Part shown: positions 18,023 through 29,947 of the stretch, piece after piece | Numbering within the stretch: position 1 is the stretch's first letter | How the letters are laid out: each line of letters begins with the position of its first letter | NCBI GenBank assembly: GCA_019915015.1 | Contig: JAHBBC010000001.1 | Location: 620,001-684,000, forward strand | Length of the DNA stretch: 64,000 bases | Source of the DNA: Auriscalpium vulgare | Lineage: Eukaryota; Basidiomycota; Agaricomycetes; Russulales; Auriscalpiaceae | Direction of reading: 5' to 3' | The notes under the pieces: generated by a model | What the model saw: the letters and a program-made list of their open reading frames with translations, nothing else | Told to the model about the DNA's origin: nothing | Databases searched by the model: none | Translations under genes and position numbers: made by a program

Positions 18023-20066
18023 ATGGACCAACCACAGGCCACAACAGTCAAGCTGCATCTAGGACTCACCCTCGGCGTCTCGTACATAGGCATTGTCTTC
18101 TCGTCGATGTGCGTCAATTCTCCTCGTGTCTTGTGTGCATGGCCCTGATCATATCCAAGGCTTTACGGTTTGACCTGCCTCCAGACATTCATCTACTTTG
18201 TTTCTGCGCCCAGAGACCCTTGGCTAGTGAAAGCATTCGTGAGCACCCGCTATAATATATCGCATACAGCTCATTGAAGTCCCCCCAGGTCGTATTAACT
18301 CTGTTCGTGCTCGGCGTATCTCAGTTAGGATATTCGGATATTAACGGCAGCGCTGTCGCAGCATCATTGACAGCACACATGAAGCATTTATTATTCACTC
18401 CGGCTATTACTACTCGGTCCTGAACTTCAACAACCCGGCCGTATTCGACCACGTTGTCTGGTAAGCTCATTCGTAGCAAAGTCAAATGCAAGGTAGCTGA
18501 TGCTCCGTGGTCTGAAACAGGAGTCTCCTGGTGCGCCCCTTCCGTGATCCCATAGAGACATACTCATGAATATCGTAACATTGTATGGCCAGGCTTTTAT
18601 CTTCTTGAATGTAAGTGCTCGTTCGCTACTTAGCCCTCGCCCTTTGACAGTTTACATGTTTGTTTTCGCACTTACAGGCTTTGTCCGGGCTCCTCACAGA
18701 AGGGTCAGTGTCGTGAAGCCGTCTTCGCGGTGACGTACTCATGGCTTGCAAAGCTTCATCCTCTGGCGTATCTATCATAGTACGTCCTTCGTGTGTCTCC
18801 GCCGTGTGCTCAATCTTATACATAGGCAGTGAGTGGGCCAAATGTATATCTCTGTACTGTCTTAGTAGGTTGTATTGTCATCTGTCAACGTTTCGCCCTC
18901 ATTTCCTGTCGTCCGATCCGTAGGGCGTTACGATCCTTGGTCATATTGGTAAATAATGCAAGTTTCTCACCCGGTGACACTCTGACAATCATGGTGTGAA
19001 TGCAGGCTCCAGCTTTGGCACGTCTTGACTATCGTAATCCTCGGGGATATTCTGATGCCACTCTGTTTCGCAGCATATCCGATCCAAGGGTAAGATACAC
19101 TATCTGACTTCTTGAGCAGGTTTGACATTATCAGCCTTCGAGATCCCCGGTTTGATCAGGTCCAGAAGTTGACGGTCAGTCGTGCATTTTTTTCCCTTAT
19201 GACCAGATATTAATATGCGCAACTCGTGCAATCAGGGGACAGCCGTCCCGGCACTTGCATTGGCCGCTGTAGCTGATATTGCTTTAGCCGCGTCGCTTGC
19301 CTATTATCTTCACAAGGCCCGGACTGGCATTAAGCCGTACGTATATCATCAGCTACTCCATGATCCAAACTCATGTGATTCTTTCGTGACCATAGCTCGG
19401 ACACGATCGTCAAGAAGCTCATCTTGTATGCAGTCACCACGGGACTCGTGCCGGGGTACAGTCTCCTATATCACTAGTGCTTGCTCTGTCTAATGTGTCT
19501 TGTTGCAGCATAAATCGCTTGCTGGACCTGATCGTTGTAAGTTAGCCTACGGATTCGCCATTTGAAAACGCTGATCTAATTCTGTGGCCAGTATCTTGCC
19601 CTTCCCGATGATTTTTTCTACCAAGCCTTCAACTTCCCGATCTGTAAACGTAAGTCGTGGACATGTCTTCCGTCGCGTTCATCACTCCCGCTTGCACACG
19701 GATGGCTGATGGACATTGAATCTCACCTTGCAGTTTACACCAACACATTCCTCGCCACGTAAGTCCTACTTCATTTCATTGATTTGGATGCGACAGGAAA
19801 TAACAACCGCACCGCATAGTCTCAATGCGCGGGCCTCGGTACGGTCCCTGGGGCATGGCGTCGCATTTGAATCCGTCTCCCTTGTCACTGCTGGAATCGA
19901 TCGCGAATCGCCATGGAGGCCGAGCAGGACCATGCGACGTGGTGCGACGGAGACCGGGGCGACCTCACTCGCGCACATGGAGAACTCGGTGCGCCTTGTT
20001 GGTTCGGAAGTTGATCTGAAAGTACCCCCTGGCGTCCTTCACGTGAGTCCGAGTTGTGATTCATGA
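18023..20066 (+). CDS. DUF6534-family seven-helix membrane protein, copy C
   Basis: Starts at ATG 18023 (MDQPQATTVKLHLGLTLGVS). Exon 1 breaks at the GTGCGT donor after FSSM. The following exon gives LYGLTCLQTFIYFVSAPRDP. The 10-nt exon 18521-18530 and the 18-nt exon 18593-18610 rebuild WSLLAFIFLN, leading into ALSGLLTE and then SFILWRIYH. Later exons give the C-terminal helices and a tail SEVDLKVPPGVLHVS ending at 20066. The family is membrane-bound and of unknown role; some proteins of this shape are thought to be receptors, which I cannot test here. No break was seen in the exons traced, but a full exon model was not made. Confidence 0.75.
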
Positions 20067-21703
20067 TGTGTATGAACTGCATCTAAGGTGACTTCGCAGG
20101 CTTAGGCTTCACACGATTCCGGAAGACAGACCTTGTGGTCGGAATGCGTTATGAAACACGAGAGATCACAGGCTAGACTTATTTTGGCGAAAAATTGTAG
20201 AATTGTAGGACGGACACAGGGATGAAGGTCTGAGTCTAGGACAGGCATGTCGCCTCCGCCCGGACTGCTGCGAGCAATGGGTCGCCACCGTGCACGACGG
20301 ACGCTGAGAGCCAGATGAAACGGCTGCGAGCCCTTGTTCTCGGTGTATCGTGGCCGCCATCCGTCAACGCAACACCGCAGAAGCCTCCCTCGGCGGTGCT
20401 GCCACGATGCCGGGCTGGGAAGTCCGTTCCGTCGGGGCAGCGGGCGGCGCGCCAAAGACCGGCAGCAAGGGCGCTTGCTTGGAGGCGTGCGAGGATGATA
20501 TTGATCGAGGAGAAAATTGAGGGCGGCGGAGAAATGCAGGACTTTCTTGTGACCTACAGCAACGGCATCTGGGTGCGTGTTGATTCCATGAGAACACTGA
20601 GTTCATAGATGCGGGGCAGCGAGAGGCTGGCTATTGTTTAGTTGCTCGTGCCTAGTAGGTTTTCGACTAAATGTTCCTCGCAGCGCAGCCAGGTTTCTCG
20701 GACTTGCAGGTGAGCGACGAGTCGATCCACATCCTGGCACTGCGCGAAGGCCGCGACGCCATTGCATTCGCAATCGTAGGGGGGCGGAAGTCCGCGGATG
20801 TGTATTCCAGTCATGCCTGGCCTGAACTGGCACTTCCTCGGTGTACGTACGCAACTAGTACGGTACAATACAGCTTTCCATTCCATCGAAGCAGGCGCAG
20901 ACTGCGTCCTGGACGGAGCGCCGGTGGGCCATCTCAAATCTTGTCCGCTTCGTTGACGCCGCACTCGGGATCTGGTCACTATAGCTAGCGGTTAGCGATC
21001 GATTGGCGCCTCTGTGGGAGCGTGCGTACCACGAGGTCGGTCGACGGCGCCAAATAACGCGATGGCAGGCCCTCGAAGATAATCGACAAGCTAGTCTCCT
21101 TGCAGTAATCGAGGCTGCATCCCGGGCCCTGCTCGCGGGGTTGTGTTGTCCTGTGGTTTGTTACGCTTTTACAACAGCCTTTGTTGACCGTTCCCGCTGT
21201 CCACCCCGCTGTACAGCATCGTGCGATGGCCGGCGACGCCGCCAACTATGGCGGCAGTAGTCGCTTGGGCAGAAGGAGGGGCCGCTCGTTAACATATCGC
21301 CATGGGAACCTCGATGAGACGAGCAGCGCCGATATGTAGTGGACCCGCTGCTCGCCTTGCTGTAGTACAGGCACATGAGCGCCAGGTGATGTTCGTCATC
21401 GCGTCCTAGTCGCCGCGACAGGGCCAACTGTGGCTCAGAAATTGTGAGAGCCGTGAGACATCGAAACCAGATGCGAGCGCAATCGCGGTTTAGTACTGAG
21501 CGCACCGAGGTATCCGGTGCTCAGATAAAGGGTGTCCTGAATCCATTCCTGACTCGGCGTGCAAGGCGTGGCAACCAAAGACATACCATTCCTGTGATTG
21601 GTTCGGCCATCTCGTCGATACAATCCCGCCTGTGAAGGAAGAGCGAGACTATCCCGTGGGCTACACTTAGATAACCTGCAGGCCAACTGTAACATCCTGC
21701 CTG
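20067..21703. other. No recognised gene; contains a repeated segment
   Basis: 20300-20520 is related to 23160-23400 (shared cgtatcg-tggccgccatcc type wording; minus-strand translation with VDGWRPRY and PVFGA in both). Both copies look decayed. I see no family in this stretch on either strand. Confidence 0.35.
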
Positions 21704-22940
21704 CTACTTGTCTTGTCGACGCTGACTATGCGCCTCAACCCACGAGATATACTGTTCGGTCGATCGTTCTGCGATCCCGTCGGGTTCGTGGACAAGATCA
21801 TGGTATGCCTCCTGCCAAGCGGACCAGAGCTCGATAAGTGGAAAAGACACGAGGGAAATCATATGACTGGCGCACCGGGTATACGAGGAAGTTTTTGTCG
21901 TCTGCGTCGATACGCTGGTAGAACTCCTCCGTCGCCTGCAGGGTATTGACCTTTTCCGCAATGGTCTTTAGGACCGAGCACTGTGTTAGAGTAGAAAACG
22001 CTCACTTTATCCCCAGACCCATGCGCGAGCAATACCTTGTTCACGATGAGCAGCAGCGTGGCGTGGACTCATCAGAGACTGACGTACCGGGAGATGCTTC
22101 GGCCAGTCTTTCCACCCGGTCCTGAGGAGTCCTCTGGACTGGGAAAAGCTTCTGAGTAAGCAGTGGCATCGTACAAAAAAAATTCCTTACCGCTTCTAGC
22201 ATGCCACTGATTCCGCGGAGCGAACCCTTAGGCATGCGGAGACGATCTGTATCTATGGCCTTGGTGATCGTAGGATCACGCGAGAAATTCTACAGACGGT
22301 GAGGAATTTACCAATCGACAGACAGGATAACGGACCTCATTTGGAATATTGGTGGGGATGAGGACGTCAGGAAGTATTTTGGCAAACTGTCCACCGAGCC
22401 AGACCGTAATTCGCCAAGGCGGATATGTACGAGCCCAAGTAAGGGGCTACCTGCGATGACGCCTGAGATCTTGGAAATTGTATGAGCTGGTGCCGATGGT
22501 CCTTTCTGACAGGCAAACGCGAGGACAAGCTCTCCGCCCTATCCAACCTAAGTATGTGTTTCCGAGCGACTCTGTGTCGATGAACTCACCAACGAATTGC
22601 CCATGAGGAAGATCGGAACATCCGCGTTCTCTTTTAAGAGGTGTTGCGCCCACCAGTCTAAATCTGCCAACTGCAATCTCCAGTTTGTCTTCCCATACGC
22701 GCTGCCAGGACTGCGGTGCGCAGCATCCAGCGCCGTGCGTCCGAACCCGCGCAAGTCGAAGGCAAATACGGTGATGCCCCGCCGCGGCCACTGCGAGAGA
22801 AAGTCGTCATACCGCTCGACATGCTCTGCGAACCCATGGACGAACAGGAGGGCGGCCTTCGGTGTCGATGCCGCATAGGTGCGCGTGTAGAATCGATGGC
22901 CGTCGCAGCCGGGAAGCCAAGACTCGGTGAACAAGGACAT
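21704..22940 (-). CDS. Alpha/beta hydrolase, monoglyceride-lipase-like (serine aminopeptidase S33 type)
   Basis: Likely hydrolyses monoacylglycerols or similar esters. ATG at 22940 (MSLFTESWLPGCDGHRFYTR). Exon 1 gives ALLFVHGFAEHVERYDDF, AFDLRGFGRT and IFLMGNSL. After a GTGAGT intron the next exon begins GGELVLAFACQ, so the nucleophile elbow is GNSLGG (Ser). The acid is in IVNKVLLAHGSGDK (Asp) and the His in YHDLVHEPD, giving a full triad in the right order. Other exons: DPTITKAIDTD/GSLRGISGMLEA, EEFYQRIDADDKNF. Stop at 21704. In exon 2, near 22435-22445, alignment to the fragment at 49.7 kb suggests two extra bases after VIAGSPLLGL, so the gene may be frameshifted. Otherwise length and order fit the family. 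Confidence 0.7.
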
Positions 22941-25344
22941 GATGGACAGTCTGAACTGCAAAGGCAGTCAAATTAGAGAGAAATTTTCTCCGGCAAACCT
23001 GGGCGGGAGTATCTTCCATTAGTTGTGGCATCACCGCGAGGGACAGGAGGCCACGCTGCGGGCATGATCGCCGCTCGCTTAGCTGGAGAAAGCTATTGTA
23101 GACTGACGATCTGATGGCTATATGATACTTACGATACTCCAGGACTGCCGCCGTGCCTCGACCGTTGCTAGTGTTGATATATCTAGTCGGCGGAGAGCAG
23201 CAAATAGTAAGATTAGCCGATGCGAGGCCCCACTACGTCCCGGGTATCGCGGCCTCCATCCATCAACACACCTCAACACACCCGTGCAGGAGCATTCCCG
23301 GTACGGCATGACGCGATTGAGAAATCAGTTAGGCTGGGTCAGCGACGCGCCGAAGACGGGCAGCGCTTGAGCCATGAGGGCTAGCAGAGATGGGCGAACG
23401 AAGACAGAGCGATCTGCTTGGGATCCGGTAGCGGTGTAGGCCCAGCAACGGCGTAATATCGTCTGGCAGAGCCGCGGTCATCGACGAGAACGAGTGCCTG
23501 GGTAAGATTAGCTATCGTTTCGGCCCTAGGACATGGAAAGGTTGGCGACGTACCACCTTCGGAGGTCGGGAAATCCACCTTCCTGGCCGGTCTTCAGTGA
23601 CCAGGACGTCAAGCACGGAGTGGGGCACAGCAGACGCAAGGTCAATACTTGCTGAAACAAATCTGGGTCATCAATGACTCGCCGTAGGACGGGGATGTGC
23701 CCTCGATGGAATAGGCCGAGTCCCCGCGTGGGTCGAAGAGGTTGGACAATCCTATGCCTCGAGGTTACAAAAATGCGCAGGATCGTCTCCGCTAGATGCG
23801 ACGGCAGTAGGAGGGTCGGAAGCCTATAATCAATTATACCGCTTTATCGCAGATGGAGAAAGGACATATGCATAGAACGCACGCACGACTGCTTTAGATG
23901 CACACTACACGCGTCATTCACACCCTTAAACCCCCCTGCACGTCAATCGCATCGAGAGGTCTTTGAGCACCAGCTATGCGGCTGGCGGTAAGCTTTCACA
24001 GTGGGGATTGCTCGGAAGGAAAACTTACCGACGATGCCTTGGGACACCACGCCGTCCGACGCTGCTGACTGGTGGTGGAGGAATGCATCCATCGTCAAGC
24101 TTCGGGCAGAAGTGACTTTTCAAACTTTGACGACGTAGTTCATGGAAAGAGCGACTCGGAGCTGAGACCAAGCTCTGATGACCGATGGTCGGTGCACGTG
24201 CCACATACCGTAGCCTCGGCCCTCGACTCACGCGTCTTCCGACTCATCGTCCATTCGACGAATACATTCGATATGGCCCAAAAGTCTCTGCACGGACTTT
24301 CTCAACTTCATCTCAACGCTGTGCCCGCCGTGTGCATGAGCTTGGACTGCGACAACGGCGCAATGATGGCGCCGCAGAGCGAGCGACTCCTCTGCCAGCG
24401 CAATGCGGGAGCTAGCAAAATGAGTAAGCCTTTGAGTTTGCTTTTCTATCTTCGACGCGTTGACAGAGCGTCGCTCAGAATGTCATGACGGGTGGCCTGC
24501 AGTTCTGAGGCAAGCCCTAGAGAACCGCCTGACTCTCGTCCGTGCGATGCGACATCTGTTGCCAGCACCTCCGCTCCCCCGCATATTAAGTACCTCGCCC
24601 GCAACCCTCTCTACTCTACGCCCACCTCGCACAACGCCTCCGTTGATTCACCACGGAGAAGGTCGAGAAGGCCTCACATGAGGCCAGTGGGCCCGTCGTT
24701 GTCGTTGAGAAAGTCAGAACATATCCATTGTTGTCACCGAGGCTCGCGACGCATGCTGTATACTGCCGATTACCCATCAACCTTGAAGTTGGAATGGCGC
24801 GACGCCACTAGATATCGGACGCGCGCACCAAGCAGGAGAAGAATGCTGGGAGACGGACGGTGTCGACATCGTGAGCTCCAACCCTCAGCCTCTTCGCCTC
24901 TGGTTGCGCGGTCGGTCTTCGGTCAGCTTGGAGGATGATGCTGCCAGAAGGGACTTGGAGTATATCGGTAAGCATCAGCACATCGGCGACAGCACTTGCT
25001 AACCATCTCAATAGGGCACGAGCCTCTTCCTTCGGCATGTACAGCGTACCTGAAGTCGTTAGCAGCATACTTCATAAACGTCATAGTGCTCTGATGGTCC
25101 CGGCCGATTGGGGCAGCGCCTCCAACCCTTGCCGCGTAGTGTGTCTCAATACCTGGCGAGCACTTCGGAAATTCCGACGGTGGAGAAAGCGCCGCATGCG
25201 CGGGAGAGGACAAAGAGCAAGGTGCGTGGTCCGCGCGTGTTCTGCCTACATACTGACAAAAAGCAAACTTTTCTCGCTAGAGCTACGGACGGCTTGACTT
25301 AGTCCATGCAGTGACTGCGTGGCACCCCGCAGCCCGGTGAATCC
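22941..25344. other. Gene-poor stretch
   Basis: About 2.4 kb in which I recognise no gene. 23160-23400 is the second copy of the segment at 20300-20520. Around 23640-23760 the minus strand reads LSNLFDPRGDSAYSIEGTSP, and near 25000-25150 MTFMKYAANDFRYAVHAEGR; both look exon-like but I cannot assign them. Confidence 0.3.
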
Positions 25345-26023
25345 GAAGCACCCGCCGATCCGTCGAGAGGACGGTAAGAGGTGGCCACTGGCCGCATCCT
25401 ATGACTGACTGTCTTCTATCAGAATTTAGCACGATGCCAAAGAGTGTCTCAAGTGTCACCAATCACGACAAGTAAAGAGTCCTTCTGTACCGTCCGATGA
25501 GCAACCTATCGCAGGGCCCTGCATCTTCAGAGAAAATCACCATACGGTTACCGGTTGCGCTGGTTCTTCACCCTCTCCTATATGAATCCAGACGGTAGCA
25601 TACATCCTGGGATAATGACACTCCATTTGCTCGCCATGGGACAAGCCTCCGTGCTGCGTGCGATCAGTCTGTCGCGATCTCAGCAGCAGACTCGGGACGC
25701 GAGCCGAGACCAGTCTAAGCGTTAGCTCTGATCAACGACAATACACGACGAATTTACACACCGCCTCGTAGATGCGCTCAACCCACTGCAAGTTGCTGAC
25801 CGAGTCCTGCTCATCGTACCAGTGATCCGGCACGCGCCCGCGGACCTTCTCCACGAACGCCTCAAGCTGGTACCGATAGCTACTTCGGGAGGTCAGGTCA
25901 GCTACTACAGCACCAGACGTGATCTATGGCTCACCTCGTCCACCCGTCGTTCCCATGGACCTTCTCCGTGCGCTTTTAGGTGACCCCATCTTCGTCCGTA
26001 GTCTTCACCGCGATGTAGTGGTA
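25345..26023 (-). pseudogene. 3' fragment of a Gfo/Idh/MocA oxidoreductase gene plus downstream flank
   Basis: Diverged copy of 29640-30253, the last exons and downstream flank of the complete oxidoreductase gene. It still encodes VRGRVPDHWYDEQDSVSNLQ and YHYIAVKTTDEDGVT. The Rossmann N-terminal half is absent. It is joined at about 26023/26024 to a piece of an MFS gene, so it cannot make the enzyme. Confidence 0.75.
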
Positions 26024-26200
26024 GCGCGTGCGCACTGTTCGAAAAGGGAGAGGTGCGAGGATCGGGAATTGTGTGCTGATTAGTCCTGCGGCGACTGGTG
26101 TCTGGTAAGTGATGTACTGAGAGCGGCTGCTGTTCTCGTCGAGGAGGGACAGGACACCGAACCCGATGGTGATCACGACGTAGAAGTTATGCGGCATGGC
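26024..26200 (-). pseudogene. MFS transporter fragment fused to the oxidoreductase fragment
   Basis: Minus strand encodes IGFGVLSLLDENSSRSQY and STQFPILAPLPF, matching IGFGILSLLDENSTRAQY and STQFPILAPLPF of the MFS gene (about 36510-36640). The two fragments make one 73-codon chimeric reading (25976-26197). One base is missing relative to the MFS gene just before the junction, and the junction shows two to three bases of microhomology. The left edge ends within about 10 bp of the MITE. Confidence 0.75.
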
Positions 26201-26206
26201 ATGCCA

Positions 26207-26574
26207 ATGTTCGGTTGCACCGATCTATCCATCGCGGATTAAAGCCGCAACAGATCACTCTGTGCCGTGAGTCGAGAGAAACGTCCGCAGAGCGCGTGAG
26301 AGCGACAGCGAGAGAGAGCAGCTCGAGGAAAAACTTTCCCGCGTTCATTTGGAGGGCGCGTCGGCACCGCCACACGTTCTTCCTCGAGCTCTCCCTCCTA
26401 TGTACTCGCTTCTCTCTCGCACTCGCTTCTCTCTCTCGCTGTCACTGCTCGCTCGCTCGCTTTCACATATCTCTTTCGCTCTCAAGCGCTCTCCGGACGT
26501 TTCTCTCGACTCACGGCACAGAGTGATCTGTCGCGGCTTTAATCCGCGATGGATAGATCGGTGCAACTGAACAT
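26207..26574. mobile_element. Foldback MITE, 368 bp, ~105-bp inverted repeats
   Basis: The ends read ATGTTCGGTTGCACCGATC and, from the other side, ATGTTCAGTTGCACCGATC. They stay nearly identical for about 105 bp, through gcggattaaagccgc and gtgccgtgagtcgagagaaac. The centre is GA/CT-rich with a further gctcgagg inverted pair. No coding capacity. No clear target duplication found, so family is unassigned. Confidence 0.85.
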
Positions 26575-26764
26575 CATATGTTGCGGACCTGCGGTGGCGT
26601 GACGCACTGAGCGAGAGCGCTCGCTCATTGCTCATTTGGCATCTGGAGAACCCAGTGTCCCATGATCATGGGAATTCGTCGTTGGTGAGTCCAAATCCAA
26701 AGTGGCAAGATAATCATCGGGGCCGCCATATATAAAGCTTCGGTAGGCCATTGGACTTTACGCC

Positions 26765-28903
26765 ATGGATCCACAAGCTGCGCCAGTCAAATTCGACCTT
26801 GGACCCACTCTCGGCGTCTCGTACATTGGCATTGTCTTCTCATCAATGTGCGTCGTCTTTGCTCCGTCCTTTTTTACATGGCCCTGATCTCGTTCAAGGC
26901 TTTACGGTTTGACTTGCCTCCAGACATTTATCTACTTCACCTCTGCTTCCAAAGATCCATGGCTGTTGAAAGCGCTCGTGAGTATCCCATATGGTACGCC
27001 CCGTTTACATCTGCGCTCACCCGTATCTATTACTTGAGGTCATCGCAACTCTGTGCGCTTTCTATATCTCTCATATATCCCGACATTGCCAACGGCGCCA
27101 TCCTTGCAGTGTTATTGACAGCACGCATCAGGCGTTCCTCATTCATTCTGGCTATTTCTACTCCGTACTGAACTTCAACAATCCCGCCGCACTCGAACGA
27201 GTTGTCTGGTACGTCCGTTCGCACCAGAGTTCCGATGTGAAGTGATGAAGCTAAATCTCCACAATAAATGTAGGAGTCTCCTGGTGCGGCCATATCCTAT
27301 CACGAGCCCACAAAACCTCATTGACGAGACTTGGAACATATGTGGCCAGGCTCCTGTCTTCTGCAATGTGAGCTTTTGTATCACTCACCAACGCACGGCG
27401 GCTTCTGACAATATGCATATGTGACATCCGTCAATAGGGCGTGTCAGCACTTCTCATTCAAAGGTCACTCTTGTTGCCGTCGTCTCCGTGCTCCTGCTCA
27501 TGGTCTTCAAAGCTTCCTTCTCTGGCGTGTATACCGTAGTGCGTTCTGTCCAGGTCGACTTCTCATCGTGGTCAAGCTCATCCCTCGTCCATAGTGAGCC
27601 GACGGAACGTGAACCTTTGTACTATCATCGTAAGCGGTCTTGTCATGTATCTACGCTCCAGTGACTCCATCTGTGTCTTCTGTAGGGGATACCCATGTTG
27701 GCTCATGCCGGTGAGTCTTCGAGCTCATAGACGTAGCATATGGCTGTTCTGATGAGCGTTGTGCGAACACAGGCACGAAATTTGGCACGTCTCGCGTTTC
27801 ACTTTCTCTGACCTCGTGCTGACTACTGTGCTAGCGTATCCAATCCAAGGGTACCGGAATGCTGCTTCCGCTTTCTTGGAAACATCTAACGCACCTCTTA
27901 GCCTGCGCTACAGTTTCGTTACCGAAGCACACACGCCCACCGTCAGTCCCTCCTGTCTTTTCTGGGTTAACCCTGTTAATACATTACGGTGCAGGATGGA
28001 GCTCTCGCACTGGTTATGATCAGGACCAAGCGCACAGCTATTACGGGACTTGCCCTCGCTGTGTTCGTCGATATTGCACTGGCTGCATCGCTTGCCTACT
28101 ATCTCCCAAAGGCCGTACTGGCTGGAAGCGGTAGGCATTCAATCATCGGCTTGACGACTCGTACACTCATCGCGATGTCAACAGCACGGACAGCATGCTA
28201 AATAAACTTGTCTTGTACGCAGTCACAACGGGACTTGTGCCAGGGCATGTTTTTCTTTCGGATATTGCCAGGAATTTCTACACTGACGCTTCCTCGTCTC
28301 AGCGTAAACAATTTCTTGGACTTGATATTCGTAAGTTAGGCACCACTTCTCTCCCAACTTCGCATATTGATCATTTCTTGCGAGCAGTATGTCGCTCTAC
28401 CCAACGAATACTACTACCAATTTTTCAACTTCTTGGTTTGCAAATGTGAGTTCGAGCACGGGCCTCACATCTCAATTTTCCTCACTGCACGATGGTTATG
28501 GACGACTGCTGACTGACGTCTCTCAGTATACACGAACACATTTTTAGCCACGTGAGCCCCCTCTCGTCGTCTATTTAAAAATTAAATAGCGATGGCAGAG
28601 CTCACTATACTATAGGCTCAACGCACGGGCCTCTGTAAAGTCGCTGGCTGGTAACCGCCCCTTTCAATCCATCTCCCTTGCTACTGTTGGCGTCGATCTG
28701 CTCGATGATGCACCCATGTACCCGCCGAGCAGGATCATGCGACACGCTGTAATGGCGACCTCACCTCATATTTCCCCTGTGCAGAAAGTCAATACGGTGA
28801 GATGGTTTAGCGCTATTTCGAGTTCGTACTTCGTGAACATGTCTTGCAGGTTCAGAACGCGGGGTCGGACGTTGAGTTGAAGGTACCCGCTGGTATTTTT
28901 CAC
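26765..28903 (+). CDS. DUF6534-family seven-helix membrane protein, copy D
   Basis: ATG at 26765 (MDPQAAPVKFDLGPTLGVSY). Exon 1 26765-26847, intron GTGCGT...CAAG, exon 2 26899-26977 (LYGLTCLQTFIYFTSASKDP). The next exon gives VIDSTHQAFLIHSGYFYSVL and NFNNPAALERVVW. The 10-nt exon 27274-27283 and the 18-nt exon 27350-27367 complete WSLLAPVFCN, then GVSALLIQ and SFLLWRVYT. The last exon I can trace ends at 28903 after ELKVPAGIFH; a short terminal exon probably follows before 29077. This spliced reading matches DUF6534 wording closely (WSL...NG.TALLVQSFF..RV), and I saw no stop in it. Function unknown. Confidence 0.78.
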
Positions 28904-29079
28904 GTGAGTACAACTGAGATAGTCAGTGAGAGCGTATGCTCATCTCACCGCATTCTCGCATTGAGGCTGGGCACAGCCATTAATCCTATGAAAGTGCCGG
29001 AGACGATGTGTAACATTTCCGTCGGAGTATACTCAGTCCACCGCTATGTTGCTACGTCTTGCCGCTTATTTATCTGAAC

Positions 29080-29640
29080 ACTAAGGCATTCCATGCGACG
29101 TTCTATCTTTTTTCATGGCACTTCGCGGGGACGAGTGCGGGCTCCTCAAGCGGTCGGCATCAACGTCAGTTACTTACGGCGCGAGGAGAGTCTTGCGCCG
29201 CGCTGAGATCCTGGCCTCGTACGCGCGTGCCCCACGCCCTCATCAAATTCTTACTCAGTTCACCCGCAGGTCCGTCGACAACCGTATCTCACGGCGCTTC
29301 AAGCCTCTCCTCATCGGCCTCGACCGTCTCTGGTCCGCAAACTAGTAGCACCACCGCCAGCAGCCAGCAGTCCGCACGCTGAGAATTCGAATTACTCTCT
29401 GATACGCCGAGGACGGTGACAGGTGGCCACTGGCCGCACGCACAGTTGATTTCGCACGAGGTGCAAGGATCAAGATCGTATTTCATATGTAACCCATAGT
29501 GGTCGCCACGGACGTGGGCGAGGTAAGAGATGGCTTTCATTATCGCTCTGTTGCTATTGCTGACTACAGCACTGACCTGGCGAAGGTTCCTGAGCTGTGC
29601 GATGGTCGTATACATCAACACCCTGCGCTATTCCTATGAT
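29080..29640. other. Intergenic stretch between copy D and the oxidoreductase
   Basis: No recognised gene. Around 29400-29450 the gacggtgacaggtggccactggccgc segment recurs at about 25370-25395, so the duplication that made the 25-kb fragment extends here. Confidence 0.35.
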
Positions 29641-29947
29641 CGTTCAGTTTTTATAAGAATCTAGCACAGATGCCGAAGAGGGTCTTAAGTGTCAACCAAC
29701 CACGACAAATAGAGGCCGTCCTTTCTGTACTGTCCGATGGGCCTTGCATCTTCAAAGAGAAACGACATAAGAGTACGGGGTGCGCTCGTTCTTCACTCTC
29801 CATTCTGAATCCATACGGTATCGTACATCCTGAGATAGGATAATGACACGCCATTTGCTCGCCATGGCTTTTTGCCACCGTGCTGCGTGCGATCAGTCTG
29901 TCGCGATCTGAGCAGTAGACTCGGGACGCGAGCCGAGACCAGTCTAC

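Noticed and set aside
18521..18610. Frameshift or premature stop in DUF6534 copies around the VRPF segment
   Set aside because: In all five copies that segment is an intron (GTGCGG/C ... CCAG) between a 10-nt and an 18-nt exon; spliced frames are open.
23381..23578. Small secreted-protein gene
   Set aside because: No clear start, signal peptide or splice model could be built.
26345..26635. Arg/Ser-rich ORFs at 26.2-26.6 kb
   Set aside because: They lie inside the MITE arms and its GA-rich centre.
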